NCBI GenBank assembly: GCA_963757945.1
Contig: CAVWTN010000001.1
Coordinates: forward strand, 558,001 to 622,000
Length of the DNA: 64,000 bases
DNA from: CAVWTN01 sp963757945
GTDB lineage: Bacteria > Vulcanimicrobiota > Vulcanimicrobiia > Vulcanimicrobiales > Vulcanimicrobiaceae
Reading direction: 5' to 3'
Position 1 is the first letter of the stretch. The number at the start of each line of letters is the position of its first letter. The notes under the pieces are model-generated. The model was not told the origin of the DNA, ran no database searches, and saw only the letters and a list, made by a program, of their open reading frames with translations. The translations under genes and the position numbers were made by a program. This document shows positions 55,807 to 64,000 of the stretch, one piece after another.

Positions 55807-56628
55807 TCACACCATCTGCAAACGCGCGAGCTTGCGATGCCGGAACGCGCCCCACAGCGCGGCCCCGATCGCACCCGCGAAGATCGAATCGGGATGGCTC
55901 GCCGCGGTCAACTCGACCTTTTCTTTGACGAGCGCCTCGCCGATCGCGGCGACGAGGCCGATATCGAGCGCCCAGCCGCCGCTGATCATCACGACCCCAT
56001 CGCAGGCACCGATCGATTTGAGCAACTTCGTCAGGCGCAGAGCCATCGACTCATGGATGCCGCGCAGGATGTTGGGCGCGGAGATCCCGCGCGAGACCAT
56101 GTTGATGACATCGGTCTCGCCGAGCACGGCACAGATCGACGAGACCTTCTCGGGATTGTCCGCCTGCAACGAGAGCATCCCGATCTCGTCCTGCGCGATC
56201 CCCAGATACCGCGCGATGTTCTCGAGGAACTGCCCCGATCCCGACGCGCATTGGCTGGTCATCTTGTACGAGAGCACCTTGCCGCCGTCGTCCACCTTGA
56301 TGGCACGCGCGTTCAAGGCGCCGATGTCGAGCACGGCCCGTGCTCCGGGGCACAGGTAGACGGCGCCGCGAGCGTGCGTCGTCATCGAATAGAAGTGGCC
56401 GGTCGCGAAGCTCAAGCTCTCGGCGTCGCCGGTCGAGGCGACGTAGGCGACGTCGTCCCGCGAGATGTTCGCGGCGCTCAGGACGCCTTCGTAGGTTTCG
56501 CGCGCCAGCGCGAACGGATCGCGATTCCGGATGCGCGCCGTCTCCTTCGCAAGCCACTCGTCGCCCCGGAACAGCACGGCCTTGACGCAACCCGCGCCGA
56601 TGTCGATGCCGGCGGTGAGCGGGCTCAA
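55807..56628 (-). CDS. bcrD: Benzoyl-CoA reductase subunit D (ATPase)
   Basis: BcrD pairs with BcrA to couple ATP hydrolysis to electron transfer. The 273-residue ASKHA protein has AGIDIGAGCVKAV, the cluster-binding segment SQCASGSGQFLENIARY, and SSICAVLGETDVINMVSRG with the second Cys. GGWALDIG forms the adenosine motif. The TTG at 56628 overlaps the bcrA stop (TTGA). Length and order match class I (BcrCBAD/BadDEFG) enzymes. Confidence 0.94.
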   Translation of the reverse strand: MSPLTAGIDIGAGCVKAVLFRGDEWLAKETARIRNRDPFALARETYEGVLSAANISRDDVAYVASTGDAESLSFATGHFYSMTTHARGAVYLCPGARAVLDIGALNARAIKVDDGGKVLSYKMTSQCASGSGQFLENIARYLGIAQDEIGMLSLQADNPEKVSSICAVLGETDVINMVSRGISAPNILRGIHESMALRLTKLLKSIGACDGVVMISGGWALDIGLVAAIGEALVKEKVELTAASHPDSIFAGAIGAALWGAFRHRKLARLQMV

Positions 56629-57926
56629 TTCAACACCGCCCGCGCGGCGAACGTCGCGCCGCCGAGCGCTCCGGTGTAGATCGAATCGGGATTGATGTTG
56701 ATCGTGACGTCGCCGTAGTTCTCTTTGATCAACTTGCGCAGCTCGCGGACGGCGGCTTCGTTCTTGGCGACGCCGCCGGTAAACGTGAATTGATCCTTGA
56801 CGCCGCCGGCGCGTGAGATGATCGACATCGCGCGCAGGACGATCGCGCGATGCAATCCGGCCAGGATGTCTTCGCGCCTCTCACCGAGCGCGAGGCGATC
56901 GCGCAGCTCCGCGCCGGCAAAGACCGTGCAGGTCGAGTTGATGCGCACGGTCTTGCTCGATTGCATTGCCAGCGGCCCGAGCTCGTGCAAGCCCATGTTC
57001 ATCTCGTCGGCGATGTACCCCAAGTACCGGCCGCACCCGGCAGCGCACCGGTCGTTCATCTGGAAGTTCTCGACGATCCCGTGCGCGTCGACCTGAATCC
57101 CCTTGGTGTCTTGACCGCCGATATCGAGCACGGTGCGCGTCTGCGGATACATGATGTGCGCGCCGAGGCCGTGACAGAGGATCTCCGAGCGGATGTGCTC
57201 CTTCGGAAAAGGCAGGCGCACGCGGCCGTAACCCGTTCCGACGACGTAGGTCTCCTCGAGTTCGATCGCCAGCGCGTCCTTGACGGGCTGCGCGACGCCG
57301 GCGGCGGTCTCCCGGCCGAAGCTGCCTTTTTCCAGCGCGCGCAGAAATTTGCCCTCCATGTCGCCGGACGGGGGGCGATTCTCCACGTCGATGATCGACT
57401 TGTCATAGACGTTGAGCATCAGCTCGAACGGCAGGCCGGCCTCGCGCGAGACGCTCTCGCCGGCCTGCATGAAATCCGCGCCCGCCAGGTCGCGAAAGAA
57501 ATCCGACTTGCGCCTTGCCCCGGGCACGAACAGCGCGCCCGCGCGTTCGCGCAGGCGCCGGAAGACCTCTTCCAGCGCGGCGGTCAAGGCCGCCTCGCGG
57601 CCGGCGAAGCGCAGTCCCCTGATGTTCGAGATGCAGGTGCGCTCGAGGTCGTCAAGCTGCTCGATGAATTGAACGTGGCGGAAATTGCGCTCGAGATCCG
57701 CGACGATCGCCTCGACTTTGTCCGCCACGCCTTCAACGGCGCTCAGATTCCGGCGAAACAGCGTCAGGCGCGTATCGACCAGCGCCTCCTGCTTCGATAC
57801 GGCGGCCGCCGTGTCGTAGTTCGAGCGTGAATTCGTGATGCCCCGGCCCAGAACGTGCAGGTTCTCGTCCATCACGACCGCCTTCGTGGTCGTCGAGCCG
57901 AGGTCGATTCCGATAAAGCAACGCAT
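56625..57926 (-). CDS. bcrA: Benzoyl-CoA reductase subunit A (ATPase)
   Basis: BcrA is the larger ATPase subunit that energises electrons from ferredoxin. The 433-residue product starts with FIGIDLGSTTTKAVVMDE, then VLDIGGQDTKGIQVD. The cluster motif is NDRCAAGCGRYLGYIADEM with STCTVFAGAEL, and TGGVAKNEAAV follows. The N-terminal insertion between residues 40 and 200 distinguishes BcrA from BcrD. It starts at an ATG 13 bases after bcrB. Confidence 0.95.
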   Translation of the reverse strand: MRCFIGIDLGSTTTKAVVMDENLHVLGRGITNSRSNYDTAAAVSKQEALVDTRLTLFRRNLSAVEGVADKVEAIVADLERNFRHVQFIEQLDDLERTCISNIRGLRFAGREAALTAALEEVFRRLRERAGALFVPGARRKSDFFRDLAGADFMQAGESVSREAGLPFELMLNVYDKSIIDVENRPPSGDMEGKFLRALEKGSFGRETAAGVAQPVKDALAIELEETYVVGTGYGRVRLPFPKEHIRSEILCHGLGAHIMYPQTRTVLDIGGQDTKGIQVDAHGIVENFQMNDRCAAGCGRYLGYIADEMNMGLHELGPLAMQSSKTVRINSTCTVFAGAELRDRLALGERREDILAGLHRAIVLRAMSIISRAGGVKDQFTFTGGVAKNEAAVRELRKLIKENYGDVTININPDSIYTGALGGATFAARAVLN

Positions 57927-57939
57927 GAGGGGTCCTCGC

Positions 57940-59208
57940 TCAGCCGCGGCGCTTTTGTTCGATCATCTGGAAATAGCTTTCCAGACGATTCTTGATGTTG
58001 GCCGCCGAAAAATACCGCGGGTCGACGAGATCGGTCTCGATGAACGCCCCCGGCTTGCCGGTGCGCTTCTCGACCTCTTTCATCATCATCAACTGGCCGG
58101 CCGAGAAGCTGTTGCAACTCTTGATCGAGTTCGTGAGCAGGCCGTCGGCGTCGTAGTCCTCGACGTACTTGGCCAAGATGTCGACCCGCGTCGGCAGGCT
58201 GCGATTCGTGTAGCAGCCCAGGCAGTAGTCGGCCAGGGATTCGAGCGGGTTTTCGGGATCGTGGCGGAAGCCGAGATCGTACATGCCGCCGACCTTCGTG
58301 TAGCTCGACGCCACGACGACCGCGCCCTCGTCGTAGAACATCTTCCAGAACTCGCGAAAGTTCGTCCAGTTCGGCGGACCCTCCACGACCAGCCGGTACT
58401 TCTGATCGTCGAACGGCGAGCCGTCCGGGGTCACCGGCCCCTGCTTGGCCTCGATCCGGGCCTGCACTTCGGAACGCAGTTCGTCGTAATACTCGATCGC
58501 TTCCGGCGTCCCGCGAAATGCCGTGAAGATCGGGCCGATGTAATAGACGCCTCCGAAATAGGCGTCGATCGGCGACGGTTTCACCTTGCCCTGCTCCAAA
58601 CACCACACGAGGCCGTCCTCGGCCTGCGCCGAGTTCTTCAAATACTCGCGCAGCCGGTCGATGTCGAACTTCACGCCCGAAACGTCCTCGAGCCCGGGGA
58701 TCACCACGTCTTTGAGCTGCTTGACGATGTAGTCGCGCATGGGCTTGGTGACGTAGCCTTCGCTGGCATACGGCACGTGCAGCATCAACGTCGGACACTT
58801 ATACTCTTCGCGCAGCAGCTCGAACCATTTCATGAACGTGTAGCAGCCGGTGTAGGAGAGCAGCAGCACGTCCGGATCGGGAAATTGCTTGCCGTTCGGT
58901 GCGATGTTGCCCCTTCGCATCTGGCCGATGTCGGCCTTGACATAGGTGCAGACGTCCTCGGAATGGCCCCCTTTCTCGGCCTCCATGATGTAGTTGCCCG
59001 AGAGCTTGCGCATGCCGTTCTGGATCGCGTTGATCTCCGGCAGATTGTTGACGATGTCGAAGCACATCAACAACTCGTTCAAGTTCCCGGGTACGAAGGT
59101 CGACGACACTTTGCGGCCGGTCTCGTGCTTGCCGGTGATCGCCTCGTAGTTCTTCGCGATCATCTCTTTTTGCAGAAGCATCGAGCGTTCTTTGACGATG
59201 ATACTCAT
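57940..59208 (-). CDS. bcrB: Benzoyl-CoA reductase subunit B
   Basis: BcrB and BcrC form the module that binds benzoyl-CoA and carries out ring reduction with [4Fe-4S] centres. The 422-residue product belongs to the HgdB/HgdC dehydratase D-component family. Its motifs include LLLSYTGCYTFMKWFE, YFGGVYYIGPIFTAFRGTP and a C-terminal SIKSCNSFSAGQL with a cluster-type Cys. Four bases separate it from bcrC. Confidence 0.94.
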   Translation of the reverse strand: MSIIVKERSMLLQKEMIAKNYEAITGKHETGRKVSSTFVPGNLNELLMCFDIVNNLPEINAIQNGMRKLSGNYIMEAEKGGHSEDVCTYVKADIGQMRRGNIAPNGKQFPDPDVLLLSYTGCYTFMKWFELLREEYKCPTLMLHVPYASEGYVTKPMRDYIVKQLKDVVIPGLEDVSGVKFDIDRLREYLKNSAQAEDGLVWCLEQGKVKPSPIDAYFGGVYYIGPIFTAFRGTPEAIEYYDELRSEVQARIEAKQGPVTPDGSPFDDQKYRLVVEGPPNWTNFREFWKMFYDEGAVVVASSYTKVGGMYDLGFRHDPENPLESLADYCLGCYTNRSLPTRVDILAKYVEDYDADGLLTNSIKSCNSFSAGQLMMMKEVEKRTGKPGAFIETDLVDPRYFSAANIKNRLESYFQMIEQKRRG

Positions 59209-59212
59209 GGCT

Positions 59213-60376
59213 TCAGCTCCACAGCTTGATGGAATCGGCGAAGGTGCCCGCCTGTTCGCGAATCGGCTGCATCTGCCCGGAGTTCTCCGCGTATTTGAAC
59301 GCGATGTGGGGGATCTGCGCCTCCGTCAAGCGCCGGCAGATCATCGGGCGATCCAAGAGCGCGGGATCGCAGAAGCTGGGCGAGGCATAGATCACGCCTT
59401 CCGCCTGGGTCTCGCGCACGCGCTCGACGTGGAAGCGGCCCTTGTCCTCTTCCTTCGGCACGTACTTGCAGGACGTTTCGACCGAGGACGTCAGATAGGT
59501 CAGCGCCAGCGCTTCGATGGGATCGCCGGTCTGCGGAACGTCGCTCGTGAGGAAGCGATTGACCAGCGCGTAGTCGTCCTCCACAACGTAACAGCCCGCG
59601 ATCTCGATCGATTTGATGAGCTTGAGCGGCGGCTGCTCGCAGAACGAGCCGTACACGGCGACGCGCACGTTGTCGCGCTTGGGGCGATCCTCCGCGGCGG
59701 CCGCCGTCATGTAGTCGCGCAGCATCGCGTTGTGCTCCGCGACGTCCATCATCAGACCCGCCCGCATCAGCAGATAGACTTCAGAGGCCGGCGCCAGCCA
59801 CGGCCGGCTCGCGCGGAACGCGTACACGTCACGGACCAGACGGCGGTTTTCGTTGTAGAGCCCGATCGAGCGGCGCAGCTCGTCGTCGCCGACCGCGTGC
59901 CCCACCAGGGCCTCGAGGCCTTCGCGCAGCTCGCGCAACTCGTTGATGTAATACACCCCGCCGATCTGCGGATCGAAATTCTGCGGCGTGTCGAAGAATT
60001 TCGTCCAGACGTTCGGAAACATCATCTTCCAGATGCCGGAGAGATTCCGGATGACGTCGCAGACGAACGGAAAGATCATCGCGTCGACGAAATCGAGGCG
60101 CCCCGTCACGCCGAGTTCGATCGTCGAACGGGGTATGCGGCAGATGTAGCTCTGATAGTAGGCGTCGCCGTGGATCACTTCCAGCTGATCGCCGCCGCCG
60201 AACGTGCCCAGCGGCAAGCAGCCCGCCGCGTGGATCAGTTCCAGCGGAACGTAGACCGGCAGAAACCCGACGACTTTGCGCCCGGGCACGGCGGATTTCC
60301 AGGCCCGAGCGGCGGTGAAGTCCAGATCTTCGACCAGGGCGCTCGCGCGCGCGACGATCTCGGCAGTTGACGGCAT
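59213..60376 (-). CDS. bcrC: Benzoyl-CoA reductase subunit C
   Basis: This 387-residue subunit pairs with BcrB. It shows VGFLPVYVPLELIHAAGCLP near the start, then YYQSYICRIPRST and FPFVCDVIRNLSGIW. RVAVYGSFCEQPPL and a C-terminal ASPSFCDPALLDRP follow. Conserved Cys in these segments are likely [4Fe-4S] ligands. The order bcrC-B-A-D is the same as badDEFG of R. palustris and bcrCBAD of Thauera. Confidence 0.94.
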   Translation of the reverse strand: MPSTAEIVARASALVEDLDFTAARAWKSAVPGRKVVGFLPVYVPLELIHAAGCLPLGTFGGGDQLEVIHGDAYYQSYICRIPRSTIELGVTGRLDFVDAMIFPFVCDVIRNLSGIWKMMFPNVWTKFFDTPQNFDPQIGGVYYINELRELREGLEALVGHAVGDDELRRSIGLYNENRRLVRDVYAFRASRPWLAPASEVYLLMRAGLMMDVAEHNAMLRDYMTAAAAEDRPKRDNVRVAVYGSFCEQPPLKLIKSIEIAGCYVVEDDYALVNRFLTSDVPQTGDPIEALALTYLTSSVETSCKYVPKEEDKGRFHVERVRETQAEGVIYASPSFCDPALLDRPMICRRLTEAQIPHIAFKYAENSGQMQPIREQAGTFADSIKLWS

Positions 60377-60379
60377 CGC

Positions 60380-61150
60380 TCAACACCCCTCCCATTTTGC
60401 CGGCCGCTTTTCGAGAAAGGCCGTCAGCCCTTCGACCGCGTCGCGCGTCGACATGAGCTCGAAGCGGTAGAGCCGTTCGAGATCCGCAAACTTCATCTTC
60501 ACGCGCTCGACGAGATCGTAGCGGGCGGCACGCACGGCGTAGCGCAGCACTCGCGGACTCTGCGCGGCGAGCGACTCATCGAAGTAGGCCAAGGCCGCGG
60601 CTTCGGGATCCGCGCTCAGGGCCTGGACCAATCCCAGGCGATACGCCTCCGCGCCGTCGATCGCGCGCCCGGAAAACAGGATGCTCTCGGCGGCCGGGCG
60701 TCCGATGCGCTCGGGCAGCAACACGGAGGCCGGCGGTGCGAAGACGCCGACGTGGATCTCCGGCTGGCCGAACTTCGCGTCCGGCGCGGCGAAGATGAAG
60801 TTGGAGGCGATCGCAACCTCCATGCCGCCGCCCAGGCACTGGCCGCGCACCGCCGCGAGGATCGGGATCTCCGCCTCGATCATGCGCACGATCAGGGCCA
60901 TGAAGGTCTGCAGCATCGCCTCGAATCGGCCCGGCAAATGCTCTTGCACGCTCGCACCAAAGCTGAAGTGCGGACCTTCGTGATCGATCAGCACCGCCGA
61001 GAGCGCGCCGTCGGGCAGATTGGCGGCGAGTGCGCGGTCGAGCGCGCCGATCATCTCGGCGTCGATGATGTTCGCCTTCGGGCGCGAGAGGCGCAGCCGC
61101 AGCAGCTTGCCGTCCCGGTCGCGCCAGATTCGCAGCGGTCCTTCGCTCAT
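60380..61150 (-). CDS. dch: Cyclohexa-1,5-diene-1-carbonyl-CoA hydratase
   Basis: Dch adds water to the dienoyl-CoA made by benzoyl-CoA reductase. The 256-residue crotonase has HFSFGASVQEHLPGRFEAML, a block typical of Dch, and the oxyanion-hole segment VRGQCLGGGMEVAIASNF. FGQPEIHVGVFAPPAS follows. The ATG at 61150 overlaps the oah stop (ATGA). Confidence 0.92.
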   Translation of the reverse strand: MSEGPLRIWRDRDGKLLRLRLSRPKANIIDAEMIGALDRALAANLPDGALSAVLIDHEGPHFSFGASVQEHLPGRFEAMLQTFMALIVRMIEAEIPILAAVRGQCLGGGMEVAIASNFIFAAPDAKFGQPEIHVGVFAPPASVLLPERIGRPAAESILFSGRAIDGAEAYRLGLVQALSADPEAAALAYFDESLAAQSPRVLRYAVRAARYDLVERVKMKFADLERLYRFELMSTRDAVEGLTAFLEKRPAKWEGC

Positions 61151-62286
61151 CTGCCGGTCTTCGCAGCCGGCAGCAGGCTCTCGGTCAGTTCGGGCGACCA
61201 CGGCACGCCGGCGGCCAACGCCTGACGCAGCGCGACGAAATCGATCTCGCGATCGTCCTTCGTGCCTTCGTTGAAAGCGCGAAAACCGGCGCGCGCTTCG
61301 GTCATCATGTTGAGCGCGAGCCAGGCGCGGTTGTTTTCCTTGTTGGCGTTCCAAGCCGCGAGCTTGGGCTTGCGCAGTTCCTCGAGCGTCTTCGTGAAGC
61401 AGTCCGGGAACGTGAGCAGGATCTTCGCGCAGAGCTCTTCGACTTTTTCGTCGAGCAGCGAGAGGTCGATCGTCCCCGCTTTCACGAGAGCCTTCCCCGC
61501 CTCGAGCTCGGCGCCGGTCTTGGGCTCGCCGTGAACGATTCGGCCGTAGGCGTCGAGATAACGATCCGTGATCACGAGCGGATTGGCGACGAACGCGCCG
61601 TCGACTTTGAGCGCCGGGACGATGTCCGTGATCATGCCGAGTCGAGCGCACTTGTGCGCCGACCACGGCTCGCACAGCGACCCCGAGACCATCGCCATCT
61701 CGCTGCCGATCATCACCGGCAAGAAGTCGGTGGCGCCGCCGACCGGCGCCGATCCGTGTTTGGGACCCGCTTGCCCGAAACGAGCGAGATCCTGTGCGAT
61801 CGTGAAATCGCAGGCCATCCCGATCTCCTGGCCGCCGCCGACGCGCATGCCGTTCGCGCGCGAGATCACCGGCTTGTCGCAGCCCAGGATCGAAGAAACC
61901 ATGTCGTTGAAGAGGCGCATGTATTGCCGGTATTCTTGCGGATTGCCCGCGTAATACTCGGCGTATTCTTTCGTGTTGCCGCCGGTGCAGAATGCCTTGT
62001 CGCCGGAGCCCGTAAAGACGACCGCGACGACGTCGCGCGCGTTCGAAGCGGCGCGGAAGGCGAGGATCACGCCTTTCACCATCTCGGTCGTGTAGGAATT
62101 GAACTGCTTGGGGTTGTCGAGCGTGATCCACGCGTTGTAGAGCCCCGCGACGGCCTTGCCGTCGGGCGTGCGCGCCGGGCGCTTCTCATACAGGACGCCC
62201 GGCACGACGCGATGCGCGACGAGGTCGTGGTCGTTCAGTTGCTCCGGCGCGCAGGTCCGGGCGATCCGTGCAGTGTCCGCAATCAT
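61147..62286 (-). CDS. oah: 6-Oxocyclohex-1-ene-1-carbonyl-CoA hydrolase
   Basis: Oah hydrates and opens the ring to give 3-hydroxypimeloyl-CoA. The 379-residue product is longer than usual crotonases, as known for Oah. It carries WITLDNPKQFNSYTTEMVKG, FCTGGNTKEYAEYYAGNPQE, ANGMRVGGGQEIGMACDFTI and FGQAGPKHGSAPVGGATDFL, all specific to this family. It is the middle gene of had-oah-dch. Confidence 0.95.
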   Translation of the reverse strand: MIADTARIARTCAPEQLNDHDLVAHRVVPGVLYEKRPARTPDGKAVAGLYNAWITLDNPKQFNSYTTEMVKGVILAFRAASNARDVVAVVFTGSGDKAFCTGGNTKEYAEYYAGNPQEYRQYMRLFNDMVSSILGCDKPVISRANGMRVGGGQEIGMACDFTIAQDLARFGQAGPKHGSAPVGGATDFLPVMIGSEMAMVSGSLCEPWSAHKCARLGMITDIVPALKVDGAFVANPLVITDRYLDAYGRIVHGEPKTGAELEAGKALVKAGTIDLSLLDEKVEELCAKILLTFPDCFTKTLEELRKPKLAAWNANKENNRAWLALNMMTEARAGFRAFNEGTKDDREIDFVALRQALAAGVPWSPELTESLLPAAKTGR

Positions 62287-62319
62287 GGTAGCCTCCGAAG
62301 ATCCTCGCTCATCGTGCGC

Positions 62320-63387
62320 TCAGGGGACGAGAATCGCGCGCCGCGTCAGCTTGCGCGCGTGCACGTCCGCGAAAACTTGATTGATGTCGTCCAGGCGGTG
62401 GCGCTCGACGAACGGCGCCACGCTGATCTTGCCTTCGTAGACCAGCTCCAGCGCGCGCGGATAGAGCTCCGGCGCGCAGCCCCAGTTACCGAGCGCCCGT
62501 GCGTGAAACGCCATCAGGTTGGAGAGCCGGAGCTCGACTTTGTCCATCGTGAAGCCGACGACGGCGAGCGTCGCGCCGTGCACCAGCAACCCGAACGCCG
62601 TCGACTGTCCGGCCGCCGTGCCGGAACATTCGAAGATCACCCACTCGCGCTGCGGGAGCCCGCGCTCCGCGGCGAACGCGGCGATGCGCTTCTTCAACGT
62701 CTTGGGATCGGCGTCGCGGACGTTGATCGTCATGGCGGCGCCGTGGCCGGCGACTGCCGCCAGCTTCGCGTCGTCGACGTCGAGTGCGACGACCGTGCCG
62801 CCGAGCGCGGCGGCGATTTGAACGCAGTACCCGCCGACGCCGCCGGTCCCGACGACCACGCAGAGGGCCGGCGCCTCCACCCCGGCTTGCACGACCGCCT
62901 GATACGGCGTCGTCACCGCATCCGCGACCGCCGCCACGTCGGCAAGGCCGAGCCCGGCCCGCGCCAACCGATCCTCGTCGACCGGACACAACCCGATCGC
63001 AGAGACGCAGACGTGCGTGGCGAAGCCGCCGTCGATATCGTTGCCGGGCATCGTCTGGTTCGGGCAGATCGTTCCCTTGCCGCGCCTGCACGCCTCGCAC
63101 GTGCCGCATGGGATGACGGCGGGCACGATCACCGCCGTTCCGAGCAGACCTTCCGCTCCGCGTCCCGCGGCGACGACGCGGCCGCTGATTTCATGTCCCA
63201 GCGTCAACGGAAAGGGCAACTTCGTCCGCACGCCGTCGAAATAGTAGCCCAGATCCGTGTGGCAGACGCCGCAGCCGGCGACCTCGACCACGACCTGGTC
63301 CGCCGCCGGTTCGGGCAGGTCCATGGCCGCCTTGACCATCGGCGCTCCAACCCCCGTGATCAGCCACCGATGCGGAGCTGCGGACAT
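62320..63387 (-). CDS. had: 6-Hydroxycyclohex-1-ene-1-carbonyl-CoA dehydrogenase
   Basis: Had oxidises the alcohol formed by Dch with NAD. The 355-residue zinc alcohol dehydrogenase has the catalytic-zinc segments GCGVCHTDLGYYFDG and GHEISGRV. The structural Cys are in PCGTCEACRRGKGTICPN, and the coenzyme loop is VVGTGGVGGYC. The second ATG (63387) is preferred over 63393 because AAAGGG stands six bases ahead. It is the first gene of the had-oah-dch-bcrCBAD-SDR operon. Confidence 0.92.
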   Translation of the reverse strand: MSAAPHRWLITGVGAPMVKAAMDLPEPAADQVVVEVAGCGVCHTDLGYYFDGVRTKLPFPLTLGHEISGRVVAAGRGAEGLLGTAVIVPAVIPCGTCEACRRGKGTICPNQTMPGNDIDGGFATHVCVSAIGLCPVDEDRLARAGLGLADVAAVADAVTTPYQAVVQAGVEAPALCVVVGTGGVGGYCVQIAAALGGTVVALDVDDAKLAAVAGHGAAMTINVRDADPKTLKKRIAAFAAERGLPQREWVIFECSGTAAGQSTAFGLLVHGATLAVVGFTMDKVELRLSNLMAFHARALGNWGCAPELYPRALELVYEGKISVAPFVERHRLDDINQVFADVHARKLTRRAILVP

Positions 63388-63413
63388 TCCCATCCCTTTA
63401 CGAACTCACGTGC

Positions 63414-63456
63414 GAATACTGGTATTCGAGTACCATAATACCTCTTTATGAGTCAA
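63414..63456 (-). promoter_or_regulatory. Promoter and candidate operator of the benzoyl-CoA operon
   Basis: Two overlapping inverted repeats lie just ahead of had: GAATAC-TG-GTATTC (63414-63427) and GGTATT, ten bases, AATACC (63421-63442). On the minus strand, TTGACT (63451-63456) could be a -35. TACTCG (63427-63432) or TATTAT (63435-63440) could be the -10. A repressor on the repeats would block the promoter; the Rrf2 protein encoded at 54646 is the obvious candidate. Confidence 0.6.
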
Positions 63457-63463
63457 GCCTACA

Positions 63464-64000
63464 TCAAACGGGCTGCATCCGGGCCGCGCTCGCCGGGACG
63501 ATGCGCGCGGCGCCCGAGTACACGTTGAAGCGCCGCTCGCGCACGAATCCGACGAGCGTCAACCCGAATTCGCGCGCCAGGTCGACGGCGAGACTGCTCG
63601 GGGCCGAGACCGCGCACAACAGCGGAACGCCCGCCGCGAGCGCCTTCTGCACCAACTCGTAGCTGCTGCGGCCGCTGACCATCACGATCGAATCGGAGAG
63701 CGGCAGGCGACGGTTGAGCAGGGCCCAGCCGATCAGCTTGTCGAGCGCATTGTGCCGTCCGACGTCCTCGCGCACAGCGATGAGACCGCCCTCGCAATCG
63801 AACAGCGCCGCCGCGTGCAACCCGCCCGTCTGCGCGAAGACGCCTTGCGCCGCGCGCAGGCGCTCCGGCAACGCCACGATCATCTCCGGATCGATCCCGC
63901 CGCCCAGGCCCGTCACGCGATCGAAGCCGCGCATGCGCAGCGCTTCGATGTTCGCCTTGCCGCAGACGCCGCAGGCGCTCGTGGTCGCGAAGTGCCGCTC
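63464..64000 (-). CDS. fdhD: Formate dehydrogenase accessory sulfurtransferase FdhD (5' end outside window)
   Basis: FdhD passes sulfur from IscS to the molybdenum cofactor for formate dehydrogenase. The visible 178 C-terminal residues include the Cys pair in TSACGVCGK near the window edge, then FAQTGGLHAAALFD, REDVGRHNALDKLIGWAL and VMVSGRSSYELVQKAL. The frame runs off the right edge, so the start is not seen. It lies upstream of the had promoter on the same strand. Confidence 0.95.
   Translation of the reverse strand, partial: ERHFATTSACGVCGKANIEALRMRGFDRVTGLGGGIDPEMIVALPERLRAAQGVFAQTGGLHAAALFDCEGGLIAVREDVGRHNALDKLIGWALLNRRLPLSDSIVMVSGRSSYELVQKALAAGVPLLCAVSAPSSLAVDLAREFGLTLVGFVRERRFNVYSGAARIVPASAARMQPV

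Overview
This 64 kb window is chromosomal DNA from a high-GC bacterium. Most genes are tightly packed, and many overlap by four bases with GTG or TTG starts (GTGA or TTGA junctions). It carries core genes (ftsQAZ, dnaE, rpoB, succinate dehydrogenase, three tRNAs) plus accessory pathways. I see no integrase, transposase, phage gene or CRISPR array. The lineage cannot be fixed from sequence reading alone. The hisZGD-HAD-ftsQAZ string, an rpoB without rpoC beside it, and a succinate dehydrogenase with a CCG-domain third subunit suggest an uncultured or little-studied phylum. Candidatus Eremiobacterota (WPS-2) is one guess, and it is inference only.

Layout. 1-10.7 kb (minus strand): dnaE, then hisZ-hisG-hisD, a Cof-type HAD phosphatase, and ftsQ-ftsA-ftsZ. 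10.9-14.5 kb (plus): sdhA-sdhB and a heterodisulfide-reductase-B-like subunit. 14.5-28.7 kb (plus): a phosphopantetheinyl transferase, a GT87-type membrane glycosyltransferase and four nonribosomal peptide synthetase genes (C-A-T, C-A-T, truncated C-A-T, C-T-TE). 28.7-36.9 kb: a DmpA-type peptidase, ATP-dependent pckA, a YjbQ protein, rpoB and a zinc-ribbon protein. 37-48.6 kb: mixed housekeeping and hypothetical genes, including two GNATs, a glycosyltransferase, Nudix, polysaccharide deacetylase, RNase H, MaoC, manA, quinone oxidoreductase and a VIT-family transporter. 48.6-49.7 kb: tRNA-Ser, tadA, tRNA-Arg, a small Cys-rich protein and a CAT-anticodon tRNA. 50.3 kb to the end: moaA, then an almost complete anaerobic benzoyl-CoA pathway, then partial fdhD.

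How genes work together. The 51.4-63.4 kb block encodes benzoate-CoA ligase, the four subunits of ATP-dependent class I benzoyl-CoA reductase (bcrCBAD order), dienoyl-CoA hydratase (dch), the ring-opening hydrolase (oah), the alcohol dehydrogenase (had), an SDR and a thiolase that could finish beta-oxidation. It also holds a GNAT gene overlapping a gene for an Rrf2-family repressor that has no cysteines. The promoter ahead of had carries overlapping inverted repeats that look like an operator. No ferredoxin gene, the usual electron donor, is visible.

The NRPS locus is the most unusual region. The second and third genes are a recent tandem duplication, nearly identical in DNA except around the substrate pocket. 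The third has lost the N-terminal half of its condensation domain, including the catalytic His motif. The fourth has no adenylation domain and ends in a thioesterase with Cys in place of the catalytic Ser.
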